42,522 bases of DNA from JBBDIX01 sp050486225 (GCA_050486225.1 JBJHCV010000014.1:1-42522); one strand, 5' to 3'. Positions 25,091 to 34,179 are shown, counted from the stretch's first letter. The notes: a model not told the origin generated them from the sequence alone. Numbers and translations: made by a program.

Positions 25091-25564
25091 TCAGGCGACG
25101 TCGGCGTCGGTCTCGGCGAGTGCCGCGTCGGCCTCCTCCTGCGTCGCGTACACCGTGATGGTGGTCTCCATGCCGGCCGCGCGGTGGCCCGGGACGTTGC
25201 AGATGACGGTCCACTCCCCCGGGAACAGCAGCACGGTGCCGGTCCCGGTCTCGAACGCGTCGGCCTCGGGGATGTCGGATCCCTCGGCCGCGCCGAGGAA
25301 CTCCGCGTTGTGGTAGGCGTCGCTGACGTTGACGACCGTCACCTCCACCTCACCAGTCACCGCGACACCGTCGACGATGTCGAAGTAGAAGTTGCCCATC
25401 TCCATCTCGAGGTCGCCGCCGGGACCGACAGGCAGGATCTCGTCACAACCGGGGGTACCGGGAGGACACTCGAGGGCCTGTGCCTCGATGGCGCCATCGG
25501 GAACCGTGGCACAGCCGGTCAGCATCAGGACGAGAACGGTCAGTCCGACCATCTGGCGACGCAC
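25091..25564 (-). CDS. Cupredoxin-like lipoprotein
   Basis: This 157-aa secreted lipoprotein has a signal peptide ending in LTGC, with the lipidated Cys at residue 18. The mature domain is a small cupredoxin. The type-1 copper ligand pattern is visible as H85 (YHNAEF), C122, H127 (CNVPGH) and M132. Two further cysteines (C33 and C40) near the N-terminus may form a disulfide. It is anchored outside the membrane and probably carries single electrons, or binds copper. The gene sits between birA and lpdA; the quinone-linked neighbour hints at a respiratory role, which is inference. Confidence 0.88.
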   Translation of the reverse strand: MRRQMVGLTVLVLMLTGCATVPDGAIEAQALECPPGTPGCDEILPVGPGGDLEMEMGNFYFDIVDGVAVTGEVEVTVVNVSDAYHNAEFLGAAEGSDIPEADAFETGTGTVLLFPGEWTVICNVPGHRAAGMETTITVYATQEEADAALAETDADVA

Positions 25565-25642
25565 AGGGACGCTCCTCGAAGCGGTGCGGGTGCGGGGAGC
25601 CTACCGGCGATCCGGCCTCCACAGGAAACCCGTGACCGCGTG

Positions 25643-27037
25643 TCATCCCTGCTCGAGGCGCGCCATCAGCATGCGTGCGCACTCGGCGACGGAACCCGCC
25701 ATCGACGGGTACACGGTGATGGTGCGCGCGAGCTGTTCCACGGTGAGGCGGTTCTGGACCGCGACCGCCAGCGGCTGGATCAGGTCGCTCGAACGTGCGG
25801 AGACGACGACCGCTCCGACGACCGTCCCGGATCCGACCATGGCATGGACCTTCACGAATCCGTCGGTGCCGTGGGTCATCTTGGCGCGCGGGTTGCGACG
25901 GAAGTCGAGTCGTGCACTCGCGACGGGCGTACCGGCCTCGGCGGCCGCCTGCGGGTCGCGCCCGACGGTTGACACCTCCGGGTCGGTGAACACCGTCGCG
26001 GCGACGGAGTCCCACCGGATGGGCTCCAACGCCTGGCCGAGCGCGTGCCACATCGCCGTTCGACCCTGCATCGCGGCCACCGACGCGAGCATCATCCGTC
26101 CGGTGACGTCGCCGGCGGCGTAGATCCACGGGACCGATGTCCGCGACACGCGGTCGACCTCGATCGCTCCCGACGGGCCGACGGTCACGCCGACGTCTTC
26201 GAGACCCAGGCTGCTCGTCGCGGGCACCTGCCCGACGGTGAACAGTGCGTGCGACGCCTCGATGGAACGCCCGTCGTCGAGTCCGACCACGACACGGTCG
26301 CCATCACGGTCGCAGGACACCGCACGGGACCGTCGCAGGATCCTCATGCCCCGACGTTCGAACACGTCCTCGATCACCTGTGCCGCGTCGGGATCCTCGG
26401 TGGGCAGGATCAGGTCCCGGGAGGACACCAGGGTCACGCGGGACCCGAAGCGGCAGAACGCGTGCGCGAACTCGGCGCCGGTGGCACCCGAGCCGACCAC
26501 GACGAGGTGCTCGGGCAACCGGTCCAGGCCGTACACCTGCTGACTCGTGAGCACTCGTTCACCGTCGGGAGGAGCGAAGTCGAGCACACGTGGGGTGGAC
26601 CCGGTGGCGACGAGCACGTGCTCGGCCTCGAACCGGCGGTCCGACCCGTCGGCACACGCCACCTGGACGTGTCGTTCGCCGGCCACGCGTCCCCGACCGC
26701 GGACGATCTCCACGCCCCCGTCACGCAGGCGGCGTTCGATGTCGTCGGACTGGGACACCCCGAGTTCGAGGACCCCGGCACACACCCGAGGGAGGTCGAC
26801 GCGTACCGCGGCGCCTCCTCCGGCGACGTCGATGCCGAGCCGCTCGGCGGTGTCCAGCCACCCCATGGCCTCGGCGGCGACGATCAGCGCCTTCGACGGT
26901 ACGCAGTCCCACAGCACACAGTTGCCGCCCAGGCCCTCGTCCGAGACGACCGTGACCGATGCGCCGAGCTCTGCCGCGACCAGCGCCGCCTCGTAGCCGG
27001 CTGGTCCCCCGCCGATGACGACGATGCGGCTGCTCAC
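25643..27037 (-). CDS. lpdA: NAD(P)H-quinone reductase-type flavoprotein LpdA
   Basis: This 464-aa pyridine nucleotide-disulfide oxidoreductase has the FAD motif VVIGGGPAGYEAALVA (residues 6-21), the NAD(P) motif VVVGSGATGAEFAHAF, the second FAD motif IYAAGDVTGR and a dimerisation domain. Unlike mycobacterial LpdA (Rv3303c) as I recall it, the active-site disulfide C40-x4-C45 (CVLWDC) is intact. The C-terminal His-Glu dyad of true dihydrolipoamide dehydrogenases (HxHPTxSE) is absent, replaced by ITVYPSMAGSVAE. It is therefore more likely a quinone reductase or another oxidoreductase than lipoamide dehydrogenase. The start is GTG at 27037. Confidence 0.85.
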   Translation of the reverse strand: MSSRIVVIGGGPAGYEAALVAAELGASVTVVSDEGLGGNCVLWDCVPSKALIVAAEAMGWLDTAERLGIDVAGGGAAVRVDLPRVCAGVLELGVSQSDDIERRLRDGGVEIVRGRGRVAGERHVQVACADGSDRRFEAEHVLVATGSTPRVLDFAPPDGERVLTSQQVYGLDRLPEHLVVVGSGATGAEFAHAFCRFGSRVTLVSSRDLILPTEDPDAAQVIEDVFERRGMRILRRSRAVSCDRDGDRVVVGLDDGRSIEASHALFTVGQVPATSSLGLEDVGVTVGPSGAIEVDRVSRTSVPWIYAAGDVTGRMMLASVAAMQGRTAMWHALGQALEPIRWDSVAATVFTDPEVSTVGRDPQAAAEAGTPVASARLDFRRNPRAKMTHGTDGFVKVHAMVGSGTVVGAVVVSARSSDLIQPLAVAVQNRLTVEQLARTITVYPSMAGSVAECARMLMARLEQG

Positions 27038-27098
27038 ACGCGCTCCCCGACGTGTCCGTCCGCCGTCAGGACGGCCCGGTCGGCGTCGTGTGACGCCG

Positions 27099-27851
27099 TC
27101 AGGCGGTCCGCCGGTTGCGGAACTGTGCCTTCAGGTGGTCCCGGTTCATGCGGGCGATGAAGTCGATCGAGATGCCCTTCGGGCAGGCGGGTTCGCACTC
27201 ACCCATGTTGGTGCACGACCCGAAGAAGCTCTCCATGGTCTCGACCATCGCGCCGGTCCGCTCGTAGCGCTCCGCCTGCCCCTGGGGCAGGAGGTTGAGG
27301 TGGGCCAGCTTCGCGGACGTGAACAGCTGTGCGGCGCCGTTCGGGCACGCGGCCACACACGCTCCGCACCCGATGCACGCTGCGGCATCCATCGCCAGGT
27401 CGGCGTCGTCCTTGGGGATCGGCATCAGGTTGGCGTCCGGAGCCGATCCGGTGTCCACGCTGATGAAGCCGCCGGCCTCGATGATCCGGTCGAAGGCCGA
27501 GCGGTCGACCACCAGGTCGCGCACGACCGGGAAACCAGCGGCGCGCCACGGTTCGAGGACGATCTCGTCACCGTCCTCGAACTTACGCATGTGGAGCTGG
27601 CACGTCGCGGTGCCCTGCTCGGGACCGTGGGCCTGACCGTTGATCATGATCCCACACGTGCCGCAGATGCCCTCCCGGCAGTCGTGGGCGAACTCGATCG
27701 GCTCGCGACCCTCGTCGTTGAGGCGTTCGTTGACGACGTCGAGCATCTCGAGGAACGACGCGTCGGACGCGATGTCGGTCGCCTCGTACGTCTCGAAGCG
27801 ACCCTCCTCGTCGGGGCCGTTCTGTCGCCAGACGCGAAGGGTGAAGTTCAC
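27099..27851 (-). CDS. sdhB: Succinate dehydrogenase iron-sulfur subunit
   Basis: This subunit carries electrons from FAD in SdhA to quinone in SdhC through three Fe-S clusters. The 250-aa protein shows the plant-type [2Fe-2S] ligands CREGICGTCG with a later C (TATC), the [4Fe-4S] motif CIGCGACVAACP and the [3Fe-4S]-associated SCTNMGECEPACP. The start is GTG at 27851, overlapping the sdhA stop as GTGA. The gene order sdhC-sdhA-sdhB and the single five-helix anchor identify a type B succinate:quinone oxidoreductase. It is membrane-bound on the cytoplasmic side. Confidence 0.95.
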   Translation of the reverse strand: MNFTLRVWRQNGPDEEGRFETYEATDIASDASFLEMLDVVNERLNDEGREPIEFAHDCREGICGTCGIMINGQAHGPEQGTATCQLHMRKFEDGDEIVLEPWRAAGFPVVRDLVVDRSAFDRIIEAGGFISVDTGSAPDANLMPIPKDDADLAMDAAACIGCGACVAACPNGAAQLFTSAKLAHLNLLPQGQAERYERTGAMVETMESFFGSCTNMGECEPACPKGISIDFIARMNRDHLKAQFRNRRTA

Positions 27852-29767
27852 TTGTAGCTCCTCTGGGTCAGCGCGACCTCGTTGAACACGAGTGGCTCAC
27901 GGTGCTCGGTCGGGTTCGCGGACTCTCCCGTCCACTCCCAGGCGCTGACGTGCGCGAAGCGTTCGTCGTCACGGAGCGCCTCGCCCTCGTCGGTCTGGCT
28001 CTCCTCGCGGAAGTGGCCTCCGCACGACTCCTCGCGCACGAGCGCGTCCCGACACATCAGTTCTCCGAGTTCGAAGAAGTCCGCAACCCGCCCGGCCTTC
28101 TCCAGTGACGAGTTCAGCGTGTCGCCGGAACCGAGCACTCGAACGTCGGTCTCGAACTCCTCGCGCAGGGCGGGGATCTCGGACAGGGCCTTCTCCAGCC
28201 CGGCGCGGTTGCGCGCCATCCCACAGTGGTCCCACAGGATCTTGCCGAGTTCCCGGTGGAACCAGTCGACCGACCGCGTGCCCCGGACGTTGAGGAAGTG
28301 GTCGATGCGTCCCCGCACGTCGGCCTCGGCGACGTCGAACTCCGAGGCGGACGTGTCGACCTTCGCCTGTCCCAGCATCGGGGCCAGGTAGTCACCGATC
28401 GTGGCCGGCAGCACGAAGTAGCCGTCCGCGAGCCCCTGCATCAGCGCCGAGGCGCCGAGGCGGTTGGCTCCGTGGTCGGAGAAGTTCGCCTCGCCGATCG
28501 CGAACAGCCCGGGCACGGTGGTCTGCAGGTGGTAGTCGACCCACAGGCCGCCCATCGTGTAGTGGGGAGCCGGGTAGATGCGCATCGGGGTCTGATAGGG
28601 GTCCTCACCGGTGATGCGTTCGTACATCTCGATGAGGTTGCCGTACTTCCCGTGGAACGCGTCGCGCCCGAGCCGGGCGATCGCGTCCGCGAAGTCCAGG
28701 TACACCCCGTTGCGGATCGGCCCGACACCGCGGCCTGCGTCGACCTGCTCCTTGGCATTGCGCGACGCCACGTCGCGCGGCACGAGGTTGCCGAACGCCG
28801 GGTACTTCTCCTCGAGGAAGTAGAACCGTTCCTCCTCGGGGATCTGGTCGGCCGGCCGACGCTCGTCGGCGTTGCGCGGCACCCAGATGCGCCCATCGTT
28901 GCGCAGCGACTCCGACATCAGGGTCAGCTTGGACTGGAACTCGTCGGAGGACGGGATCGCGGTCGGGTGGATCTGGGTGAAGCACGGGTTGGCGAACATC
29001 GCACCCTTGCGGTGCGCGCGCCAGATCGCGGTGACGTTGCAGGTCATCGCGTTGGTCGACAGGAAGAAGGCGTTGGAGTAGCCGCCGGTGCCCAGCACCA
29101 CGGCGTGGGCGGAGTGACGCTCGATCTCCCCGGTGACCAGGTTGCGGGTGATGATCCCGACGGCCTTGCCGTCGACGACGACGACGTCGAGCATCTCGGT
29201 GTTGGTGTGCACCTCGACCGTGCCGGCCTTCACCTGACGGGCCAGGGCCTGGTAGGCGCCGAGCAGCAGCTGCTGGCCGGTCTGTCCACGGGCGTAGAAG
29301 GTGCGACTGACCTGCACACCACCGAACGAACGGTTGTCGAGCAGTCCGCCATACTCGCGGGCGAACGGCACACCCTGCGCGACGCACTGGTCGATGATGT
29401 TGGTCGACACCTCGGCGAGCCGGTGGACGTTGGCCTCGCGGGCGCGGTAGTCCCCACCCTTGACGGTGTCGTAGAACAGTCGGCGGATCGAGTCCCCGTC
29501 ACCGTGGTAGTTCTTCGCGGCGTTGATACCGCCCTGGGCCGCGATCGAGTGTGCGCGCCGCGCCGAGTCGTGGAACGTGAACGCCTTGACCCGGTAGCCG
29601 AGTTCCCCCATGGTGGCCGCGGCTGCGGCTCCCGCGAGCCCGGTACCGACGACGATGACCTCGAACCGACGCTTGTTGTTCGGGCTGACCAGCCGCATGT
29701 CGAACTTGTGGTCCTCCCACTTGCGTTCGATGGGCCCGTCCGGGATCTTCGCGTCGAGGACCGTCAT
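27848..29767 (-). CDS. sdhA: Succinate dehydrogenase flavoprotein subunit
   Basis: This is the catalytic subunit oxidising succinate to fumarate, 639 aa, a normal length for the family. The FAD motif VVGTGLAGAAAAATMGELG (about 39-57) is followed by SIAAQGGINAAKN, which carries the FAD-linking His just before it (RAHS). The active site has QIHPTAIPSSDE, RREL-type basic residues and the C-terminal HGANRLGASALMQGLADGYF capping motif. The start is ATG at 29767. It is flanked by sdhC upstream (49 bases) and sdhB, overlapping by 4 bases. Confidence 0.96.
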   Translation of the reverse strand: MTVLDAKIPDGPIERKWEDHKFDMRLVSPNNKRRFEVIVVGTGLAGAAAAATMGELGYRVKAFTFHDSARRAHSIAAQGGINAAKNYHGDGDSIRRLFYDTVKGGDYRAREANVHRLAEVSTNIIDQCVAQGVPFAREYGGLLDNRSFGGVQVSRTFYARGQTGQQLLLGAYQALARQVKAGTVEVHTNTEMLDVVVVDGKAVGIITRNLVTGEIERHSAHAVVLGTGGYSNAFFLSTNAMTCNVTAIWRAHRKGAMFANPCFTQIHPTAIPSSDEFQSKLTLMSESLRNDGRIWVPRNADERRPADQIPEEERFYFLEEKYPAFGNLVPRDVASRNAKEQVDAGRGVGPIRNGVYLDFADAIARLGRDAFHGKYGNLIEMYERITGEDPYQTPMRIYPAPHYTMGGLWVDYHLQTTVPGLFAIGEANFSDHGANRLGASALMQGLADGYFVLPATIGDYLAPMLGQAKVDTSASEFDVAEADVRGRIDHFLNVRGTRSVDWFHRELGKILWDHCGMARNRAGLEKALSEIPALREEFETDVRVLGSGDTLNSSLEKAGRVADFFELGELMCRDALVREESCGGHFREESQTDEGEALRDDERFAHVSAWEWTGESANPTEHREPLVFNEVALTQRSYK

Positions 29768-29816
29768 GGCGTGCTGCTCCCTGGTCGAGTCTGGGTGTGG
29801 CGGTGCGGCAGGCGGG

Positions 29817-30536
29817 TCAACCGATCAGTCCCAGCTGCACGGCGATCGGGAACGACAGGTTGCCGACCACGACCACGGCGGTGAAGGCGACGGCGAACAC
29901 GCGTCGCCAGTGGTTGAACCGGCGGTTGTTGAGCCCGAGCGACTGGAACAGGCTCCAGGCCCCGTGGTACAGGTGGACGCCGAGCGCGAGGTTGGCCACG
30001 ACGTAGAAGCCCGCCACCACCGGCTGCGAGAAGCTCGCGATCACCCGGTCGTAGACGGTGCCCGTCGGGTCCGGGTTGACCCAGCCCCAGGTCAGGTCGG
30101 CGAGGTGGTACGCCATGAACAGCAGGACGATGACCCCGGTCCAGCGCATGGTGCGCGCCGCGAAGTCGGCGGCCACGTAGTCGCGCTTCGACCGGTACCG
30201 CTCGGGACGCGCCCGCTGGTTGATGATCGTCAGCTGCCACGCCGTGACGACATGGACCACGAGCGCCAGGATCAGCACCGCGCGCATCAGGTTGAGCGTC
30301 GCGTGCTCCGGGACGATCGGGTAGAGCAGCCGACGCAGGAACTCGGCGTACTCGTTGAACTCCGCCGGACTCAGGTAGAGCTTGAGGTTCCCGATCATGT
30401 GGGCGAGCACGTACCCGAGCCACACGACGCCACTGATGGCCATCAGGTACTTCTTCCCGAGCGCCGAGCGGTACAGCTCGACGAGGAACGGGCGTCTCCT
30501 GCGTGCGGCACTGGTGTCCGCGACCCTGGTGGCCAT
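29817..30536 (-). CDS. sdhC: Succinate dehydrogenase cytochrome b subunit (type B anchor)
   Basis: This 239-aa membrane anchor has five predicted TM helices, the size of a di-haem type B anchor (Bacillus/Wolinella-like) rather than the split SdhC/SdhD. Histidines placed to bind two haem b groups lie in LAHMIGNLK, LVVHVVTAW, AYHLADLTWG and GVHLYHGAW. It transfers electrons to menaquinone, where di-haem forms often depend on the proton-motive force. The ATG at 30536 has AGGAG upstream; the longer frame to 30665 runs through the promoter. It is the first gene of the sdhCAB operon and is divergent from gdh. Confidence 0.93.
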   Translation of the reverse strand: MATRVADTSAARRRRPFLVELYRSALGKKYLMAISGVVWLGYVLAHMIGNLKLYLSPAEFNEYAEFLRRLLYPIVPEHATLNLMRAVLILALVVHVVTAWQLTIINQRARPERYRSKRDYVAADFAARTMRWTGVIVLLFMAYHLADLTWGWVNPDPTGTVYDRVIASFSQPVVAGFYVVANLALGVHLYHGAWSLFQSLGLNNRRFNHWRRVFAVAFTAVVVVGNLSFPIAVQLGLIG

Positions 30537-30565
30537 GGTGTCGGCTCCTGCTCGGACCGCGCAGG

Positions 30566-30571
30566 ATGCTA
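30566..30571 (-). promoter_or_regulatory. -10 box of sdhCAB promoter
   Basis: TAGCAT on the minus strand is followed by 29 bases to the sdhC ATG with AGGAG in between. The hairpin-forming repeat at 30578-30609 covers where its -35 would be. Confidence 0.4.
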
Positions 30572-30577
30572 GCAGCG

Positions 30578-30609
30578 GTGCCGCCGGCGCTTCGATCCGG
30601 CGGCGGCAC
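30578..30609. repeat. Inverted repeat in sdhC-gdh divergent region
   Basis: Arms GTGCCGCCG (30578-30586) and CGGCGGCAC (30601-30609) are perfect complements around 14 bases. A second register, GCCGCCGG (30580-30587) / CCGGCGGC (30597-30604), gives a 9-base loop. It overlaps the presumed -35 region of the sdh promoter, so it may be an operator shared by sdhCAB and gdh. No matching regulator gene adjoins it. Confidence 0.45.
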
Positions 30610-30703
30610 GGACACGGCGCCGGACGCACCGTGGACCCCGCGGTCGCGACGTGGTTGGCTCGCACGACGGGCCACGATGCCGACCCAGGGGGACCCCGTG
30701 CGG

Positions 30704-31942
30704 ATGACGCCGTTCGAGGCCGTCAACCACTTCTTCGTCCGAGCCGCCGAGACCGCACGCATCAGTGACTCGGCGATCGAGGTCCTGTCGGGGTCCTTCC
30801 GCGAACTGCGCGTCCAGGTGCCGTTCCGGCGGGACAACGGTGACCTCGACGTGGTCTACGGCTACCGCGTCCAGCACAACGCGGCCCGCGGGCCGTACAA
30901 GGGCGGGATCCGCTACCACCCGAAGGCCGACCTCGACGAGGTCCGCGCGCTGGCGTCACTGATGACCTGGAAGACCGCACTGGTCGACGTGCCGTTCGGC
31001 GGCGCGAAGGGAGGGGTGCAGGTCGATCCGTCCGGGTTGAGCCTCGGCGAACTCGAACGGGTGACCCGGCGCTACACGGACCAGATCGGCCACGTGATCG
31101 GCCCCACCCGGGACATCCCGGCGCCCGACATGAACACCAACGCCCAGGTCATGAGCTGGATCCTCGACCAGTACGGGCGGCGCCACGGTCACACCACCCA
31201 GATCGTCACCGGCAAGCCGGTGGCGCTCGGCGGGTCGTACGGTCGTGAGGAGGCCACCGGCCGGGGCTGTGTCGTGGTGATGGAGCAGACGCTGCGCGAG
31301 CTCGGCGTGTCCGAACCCTCCGAGGTGTCGGTCGCGATCCAGGGCTTCGGCAACGTGGGATCCTGGACGGCCCGGATCGCCGCCGAGCGCGGCTACCGCA
31401 TCGTGGCGATCTCCGACGTGCACGGAGGGGTCGTCGCACCCGGCGGCATCGACGTGACCGCCGCGGTCGACCACGTCGCGCGCACCGGTTCGGTCGCCGA
31501 GCTTCCCGGTACCGAACCGGTGAGCAACACCGAACTGCTCGAACTCGACGTCGACGTGCTCGTCCCAGCGGCGCTCGGCGAGGTCATCTCCGACGTCAAC
31601 GCCGACGCGATCCGCGCACGGGTGGTCGTCGAGGCCGCCAACCACCCGGTCACCCCGGACGCGGACGAGGTGCTCGCCGACCGCGGGATCGTGGTGGTGC
31701 CCGACATCCTCGCCAACGCCGGCGGCGTGACCGTCAGCTACTTCGAGTGGGTGCAGAACAACCAGGAGATCCGCTGGGACCACGAGGACGTCAACCACCG
31801 ACTCGAGCTGAAGCTGGTCCGCGCGCACGACCAGTGCCGGGCGTTCCGCGACCGGCACCCGGGACTGACGTTCCGGGAGGCGGCGTTCGCCCTGGCCGTG
31901 GAACGGGTCGTGGAGGCCGCGACCCTGCGCGGCTACCTCTGA
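30704..31942 (+). CDS. gdhA: Glutamate dehydrogenase (Glu/Leu/Phe/Val family)
   Basis: This enzyme interconverts glutamate and 2-oxoglutarate plus ammonia. The protein is about 412 aa, the size of NAD-type hexameric enzymes. It has the substrate-binding GPYKGGIRYHP, catalytic GGAKGGV with Lys, TRDIPAPDMNTN, the GGSYGREEATGRG motif opening the nucleotide-binding domain, and GFGNVGSWTA. I chose the ATG at 30704, with AGGGGGA 10 bases upstream. A GTG at 30698 (4 bases from the same site) and an ATG at 30677 are alternatives. It is divergent from sdhCAB with a shared palindromic region, which may tie ammonium and TCA metabolism together. Cofactor preference is not read from the sequence. Confidence 0.93.
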   Translation: MTPFEAVNHFFVRAAETARISDSAIEVLSGSFRELRVQVPFRRDNGDLDVVYGYRVQHNAARGPYKGGIRYHPKADLDEVRALASLMTWKTALVDVPFGGAKGGVQVDPSGLSLGELERVTRRYTDQIGHVIGPTRDIPAPDMNTNAQVMSWILDQYGRRHGHTTQIVTGKPVALGGSYGREEATGRGCVVVMEQTLRELGVSEPSEVSVAIQGFGNVGSWTARIAAERGYRIVAISDVHGGVVAPGGIDVTAAVDHVARTGSVAELPGTEPVSNTELLELDVDVLVPAALGEVISDVNADAIRARVVVEAANHPVTPDADEVLADRGIVVVPDILANAGGVTVSYFEWVQNNQEIRWDHEDVNHRLELKLVRAHDQCRAFRDRHPGLTFREAAFALAVERVVEAATLRGYL

Positions 31943-32016
31943 GCCTTCAGCCGGGGGCGCGTCGAGCGCTCAGGCGGGCCCAGTTCCGTCGCCCAGACCA
32001 GCGTCCGGACCGACGT

Positions 32017-33018
32017 TCAGGACGGGACGGTCAGCCCCATCGCGTCTCGGGCCTGCGCGAGCGTGACGCTCGCGGTCTCGCGCGCCCGGGCGGCCCCGTC
32101 GGCGAGGATCCGTTCGACCGCTCCGGGGTCCGCCGCGAGCTCGTCGTGGCGGGCACGGACGGGCGCGAGCATCTCGATCACGGCCTCGGCGACCGCGGAC
32201 TTGAACACCCCGTAGCCCTGACCGTCGTACTCGTCGGCCAGTTCCTGCACGTCACGTCCCGTCGCGGCGGACAGGATCTCCAGCAGGTTCGACACGCCGG
32301 GCTTCGCGTCACGGTCGTGGCGGATGGCGGTGTCCGAGTCGGTCACCGCCGAACGAAACTTCTTCGCGATCACGTCGGGCTCGTCGAGCACATACACGAT
32401 CCCACGTTCCGACGTGGCCGACTTCGACATGCGGTTGGTCGGCTCCTGCAGGTCCATGACCCGCGCGGCTGCCTTCGGATGCACGGCCTTCGGCAGGGTG
32501 AACACCTCGCGCCCGAACCGGTGGTTGAACCGCTGGCCGATGTCGCGCGCCAGTTCGATGTGGTGACGCTGGTCCTCACCGACCGGCACCTCGTCGGCGT
32601 GGTAGAGCAGGATGTCGGCCGCCTGCAGTACCGGGTAGGTCAGCAGGCCGACCGACACCGAGGTGTCACGGCCTGCCGACTTCTCCTTGAACTGGGGCAT
32701 CCGGGCGAGTTCGCCGTAGGTCGCGACGCAACTGAACAGCCAGCAGCACTCGGTGTGTTCCGGCACGTGCGACTGCACGAACAGCAGGCTGCGGTCCGGG
32801 TCGACGCCGACGGCGAGGATCCCGGTCGCGAGCTCGACCGTGCGCCGCCGCAGCGTCTGCGGGTCGTGCTCGGTCGGGGACGTCATCGCGTGCAGGTCGA
32901 CGACGCAGTAGACGCAGTCGGACTCGTCCTGCATGGCCACCCAGTTGACCAGCGCACCAAGGTGGTTGCCCAGGTGCAGCACCCCGGAGGGCTGGATGCC
33001 CGAGAACACACGCGTCAT
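32017..33018 (-). CDS. trpS: Tryptophanyl-tRNA synthetase
   Basis: This class I aminoacyl-tRNA synthetase charges tRNA-Trp. The 333-aa protein has the HIGH-type motif PSGVLHLGNHLGA near the N-terminus and a KMSKS variant, NRMSKS, at about residue 200. Conserved family segments are VVDLHAMT, LTYPVLQAADILLY, VGEDQRHHIELARDI and GYGVFKSAVAE. The length is normal. The start is ATG at 33018, adjacent to mdh upstream on the same strand. The trailing 74 bases to the convergent gdh show no clear terminator. Confidence 0.96.
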   Translation of the reverse strand: MTRVFSGIQPSGVLHLGNHLGALVNWVAMQDESDCVYCVVDLHAMTSPTEHDPQTLRRRTVELATGILAVGVDPDRSLLFVQSHVPEHTECCWLFSCVATYGELARMPQFKEKSAGRDTSVSVGLLTYPVLQAADILLYHADEVPVGEDQRHHIELARDIGQRFNHRFGREVFTLPKAVHPKAAARVMDLQEPTNRMSKSATSERGIVYVLDEPDVIAKKFRSAVTDSDTAIRHDRDAKPGVSNLLEILSAATGRDVQELADEYDGQGYGVFKSAVAEAVIEMLAPVRARHDELAADPGAVERILADGAARARETASVTLAQARDAMGLTVPS

Positions 33019-33055
33019 GAGTCGTCTCCCGTCGTCCCGGACGAGGCCGGTCGAC

Positions 33056-34045
33056 CTACAGGAAGTCGCTGACCGCGGCGCGCTCCTCCTCGAGCTCCGC
33101 CACCGTGCGCTCGATCATGCTGCGCGTCCAGTCGGACAGTTCGAGCCCCTGGACGATCTCGTGGTTGCCGCGGCCGTCGGTGCGCACCGGGAATCCGCTG
33201 ATCAGTCCCTCGGGGATCCCGTAGGAACCGTCGGAACGCACCGCCATCGACACCCAGTCACCCTCGGCCGTGGCGCGTCCACCACACCACGACGCGACGT
33301 GGTCGACCAGCGCGTTGGCGGCCGACGCCGCCGAGGACGCCCCGCGGGCGTCGATGACCTGCTTGCCGCGCTGCTGCACCGTGGAGACGAACCCGTTCTC
33401 CAGCCACTCGCGGTCCTCGATGACGTCGGTGACGGGACGTCCCTGGATGCGGGCGTTGGGGAAGTCGGGGACCATCGTCGGCGAGTGGTTGCCCCAGATC
33501 GTCAGGTTCGTGACGTCGGACACCGGCACGCCGGCCTTCTGCGCCAGCTGCGTCTTCGCACGGTTCTCGTCGAGCCGGACCATGGCCGACACCTGCTCGG
33601 CCGCCAGACCCTCGCCCTGCGCGGCGACGATCAGCGCGTTGGTGTTGGCCGGGTTGCCGACCACCGCGACCCGCACGTCCGACGAGGCGTTGGCCGCGAT
33701 GGCCTTCGCCTGCGGACCGAAGTTGCCCGCATTGTCCATGAGCACGTCGGCACGTTCCATGCCCGGGCCGCGCGGCTTGGCGCCGACCAGGCACACGACG
33801 TCAGAGCCGTCGAACGCCTCCGCCGCATCCGAGGTACACGTCATGCCTGCGAGCAGCGGGAACGCACAGTCGTCGAGCTCCATCGCCACACCCTCGAGCG
33901 CCGGCAGCGCCGGAGGGATCTCGAGCATCTGCAGGTGGACGGGCGTGTCCGGACCGAACATCTGGCCGGACGCGATGCGGAAGACGAGCGCGTAGCCGAT
34001 CTGGCCAGCGGGGCCGGTGACGGCGACACGGACGGGCGAGGTCAT
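33056..34045 (-). CDS. mdh: Malate dehydrogenase
   Basis: This NAD-dependent enzyme interconverts malate and oxaloacetate in the TCA cycle. The 329-aa protein is of the cytosolic-type MDH used by many actinobacteria. It shows VTGPAGQIGYALVFRIASG (residues 8-26), VGNPANTNALI, the catalytic Asp/Arg region LDENRAKTQLA, and the catalytic His in IWGNHSPTMVPD. The start is ATG at 34045 with AAGGAG 5 bases upstream. A TAGGAT -10-like box lies at 34120-34115 on the minus strand, giving a leader of about 60 bases. Confidence 0.96.
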   Translation of the reverse strand: MTSPVRVAVTGPAGQIGYALVFRIASGQMFGPDTPVHLQMLEIPPALPALEGVAMELDDCAFPLLAGMTCTSDAAEAFDGSDVVCLVGAKPRGPGMERADVLMDNAGNFGPQAKAIAANASSDVRVAVVGNPANTNALIVAAQGEGLAAEQVSAMVRLDENRAKTQLAQKAGVPVSDVTNLTIWGNHSPTMVPDFPNARIQGRPVTDVIEDREWLENGFVSTVQQRGKQVIDARGASSAASAANALVDHVASWCGGRATAEGDWVSMAVRSDGSYGIPEGLISGFPVRTDGRGNHEIVQGLELSDWTRSMIERTVAELEEERAAVSDFL

Positions 34046-34114
34046 GCGGAACTCCTTCGAGGACAGGCGACGATGAAGGCTGGGCCGGCAGGGCACACCG
34101 GGCCGTTGCCCGCG

Positions 34115-34120
34115 ATCCTA
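34115..34120 (-). promoter_or_regulatory. Possible -10 box of mdh
   Basis: TAGGAT on the minus strand lies in the 134-base gap between folD and mdh, with 69 bases to the mdh ATG. No good -35 is seen. Confidence 0.25.
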
Positions 34121-34179
34121 CTGTCGCGGCCACGAGCCTCCGACTCGACAGGCGCGCACCGCCCGTGCGGGGCGCCCGG

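Noticed and set aside
31943..32016. Rho-independent terminator between gdh and trpS
   Set aside because: Only short partial repeats such as GTCCGGAC are present and there is no T-run.
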